Part shown: positions 14,824-15,125 of the stretch, piece after piece
How the letters are laid out: each line of letters begins with the position of its first letter
Numbering within the stretch: position 1 is the stretch's first letter
Origin: an uncultured Burkholderiales bacterium
GTDB taxonomy: Bacteria; Pseudomonadota; Gammaproteobacteria; Burkholderiales; Burkholderiaceae_D
Reading direction: 5' to 3'
Assembly: GCA_937872165.1 (NCBI GenBank)
Contig: CALMOR010000218.1
Coordinates: 8,699-23,823 of the forward strand
DNA: 15,125 bases
Program-made: the position numbers and the translations under genes
Notes under the pieces: model-generated
The model's input: the letters and a program-made list of their open reading frames with translations, nothing else
Told to the model about the DNA's origin: nothing
The model's database searches: none

Positions 14824-14846
14824 GGTACGACAGGCCGGTGAGGCGG

Positions 14847-15125
14847 TTAACGCAGCACGAAGTACGACATCAGCGCGAGCACGCCGATGATCATCGTGAA
14901 CGCGTAGTGATAGATGTAGCCGGACTGCGCCGTACGGACCACCGACGCGAACCAGCCGACGAAGCGCGCGCTGCCGTTGACCAGCGTCCCGTCGATGACC
15001 GACTGGTCGCCGCGTTGCCAGAGGAAGGTGCCGAGGCTGCGGCCACCGCCCGCGAAGGCGAACTCGTTCAGGCGGTCGAGGTAGTACTTGTTGTCGAGCA
15101 GCCGGTAGAGCCACCAGGTCTTCGC
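14847..15125 (-). CDS. nuoL: NADH-quinone oxidoreductase subunit L, C-terminal part
   Basis: The last 92 residues of NuoL are encoded here, ending at a TAA (14847-14849); the rest lies beyond the window edge. The readable sequence includes TWWLYRLLDNKYYLDRLNEF, then GDQSVIDGTLVNGSARFVGW and the final hydrophobic helix SGYIYHYAFTMIIGVLALM ending SYFVLR. This is the long C-terminal extension of NuoL, whose last transmembrane helix anchors the lateral helix to the rest of the membrane arm. Order L-M-N is the standard order of the complex I operon. About 580-600 residues are expected to be upstream. The intact end and typical sequence argue for a functional gene. Confidence 0.93.
   Translation of the reverse strand, partial: AKTWWLYRLLDNKYYLDRLNEFAFAGGGRSLGTFLWQRGDQSVIDGTLVNGSARFVGWFASVVRTAQSGYIYHYAFTMIIGVLALMSYFVLR

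Noticed and set aside
11738..14841. Two long plus-strand frames (about 580 and 517 codons) opposite nuoN and nuoM
   Set aside because: Highly charged low-complexity translations rich in His, Arg, Asp and Glu, as expected for the antisense of membrane-protein genes; no ribosome binding site or domain.

Overview
The window is strongly GC-rich, densely coded, and reads as chromosome of a betaproteobacterium, probably Burkholderiales. The evidence is a short H-NS-family protein with the TWTGRGRAPKW DNA-binding tail, an ETF-ubiquinone oxidoreductase divergent from a short-chain dehydrogenase/thioesterase/CoA-transferase cluster, and a nuoL-nuoM-nuoN-NUDIX end to the complex I operon. The taxonomic call is inference from gene content and protein style; no rRNA or tRNA is present to confirm it. 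I recognise 14 protein genes. No mobile element, CRISPR array or RNA gene was found.

Layout. (1) 1-1170 (+): the 3' part of a family-5 (peptide/nickel type) ABC-transporter solute-binding protein, cut by the window start. Its end overlaps by 17 bp the end of a convergent M14 zinc carboxypeptidase (1154-2308, -). (2) 2309-2485 is a divergent control region with a perfect TATAAT, followed by a PLP-dependent class I aminotransferase of the YbdL/methionine-aminotransferase type (2486-3652, +). A monocistronic H-NS-like gene follows (3774-4061, +) with a clear promoter, ribosome binding site and terminator. (3) 4209-6881 (-): a four-gene operon, in transcription order short-chain dehydrogenase, hotdog thioesterase, scoA, scoB. 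(4) A 177-bp divergent region holding a 9-bp-arm inverted repeat separates this operon from the ETF-quinone oxidoreductase gene (7059-8741, +). (5) 9044-10849 (+): a thiamine-diphosphate enzyme of the pyruvate oxidase/acetolactate synthase family that carries an apparent twin-arginine export signal. It is flanked on both sides by about 300 bp of gene-free, hairpin-rich DNA. (6) 11152-15125 (-): the end of the nuo operon (nuoL C-terminus, nuoM, nuoN) and a NUDIX hydrolase four bases after nuoN.

Functional reading. Sections 3 and 4 fit one metabolic theme: ScoAB activates acetoacetate to its CoA ester, the dehydrogenase and thioesterase act on hydroxy/acyl substrates, and ETF-QO passes electrons from acyl-CoA dehydrogenases to quinone. 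The nuo genes provide the parallel NADH-to-quinone route. The least ordinary gene is the putatively exported thiamine-diphosphate enzyme. The most notable non-coding signals are a 12-bp-arm palindrome between nuoL and nuoM and a GAC-triplet tract forming the scoA leader. I saw nothing that amounts to a clearly new multi-gene system; the window is mostly core metabolism.
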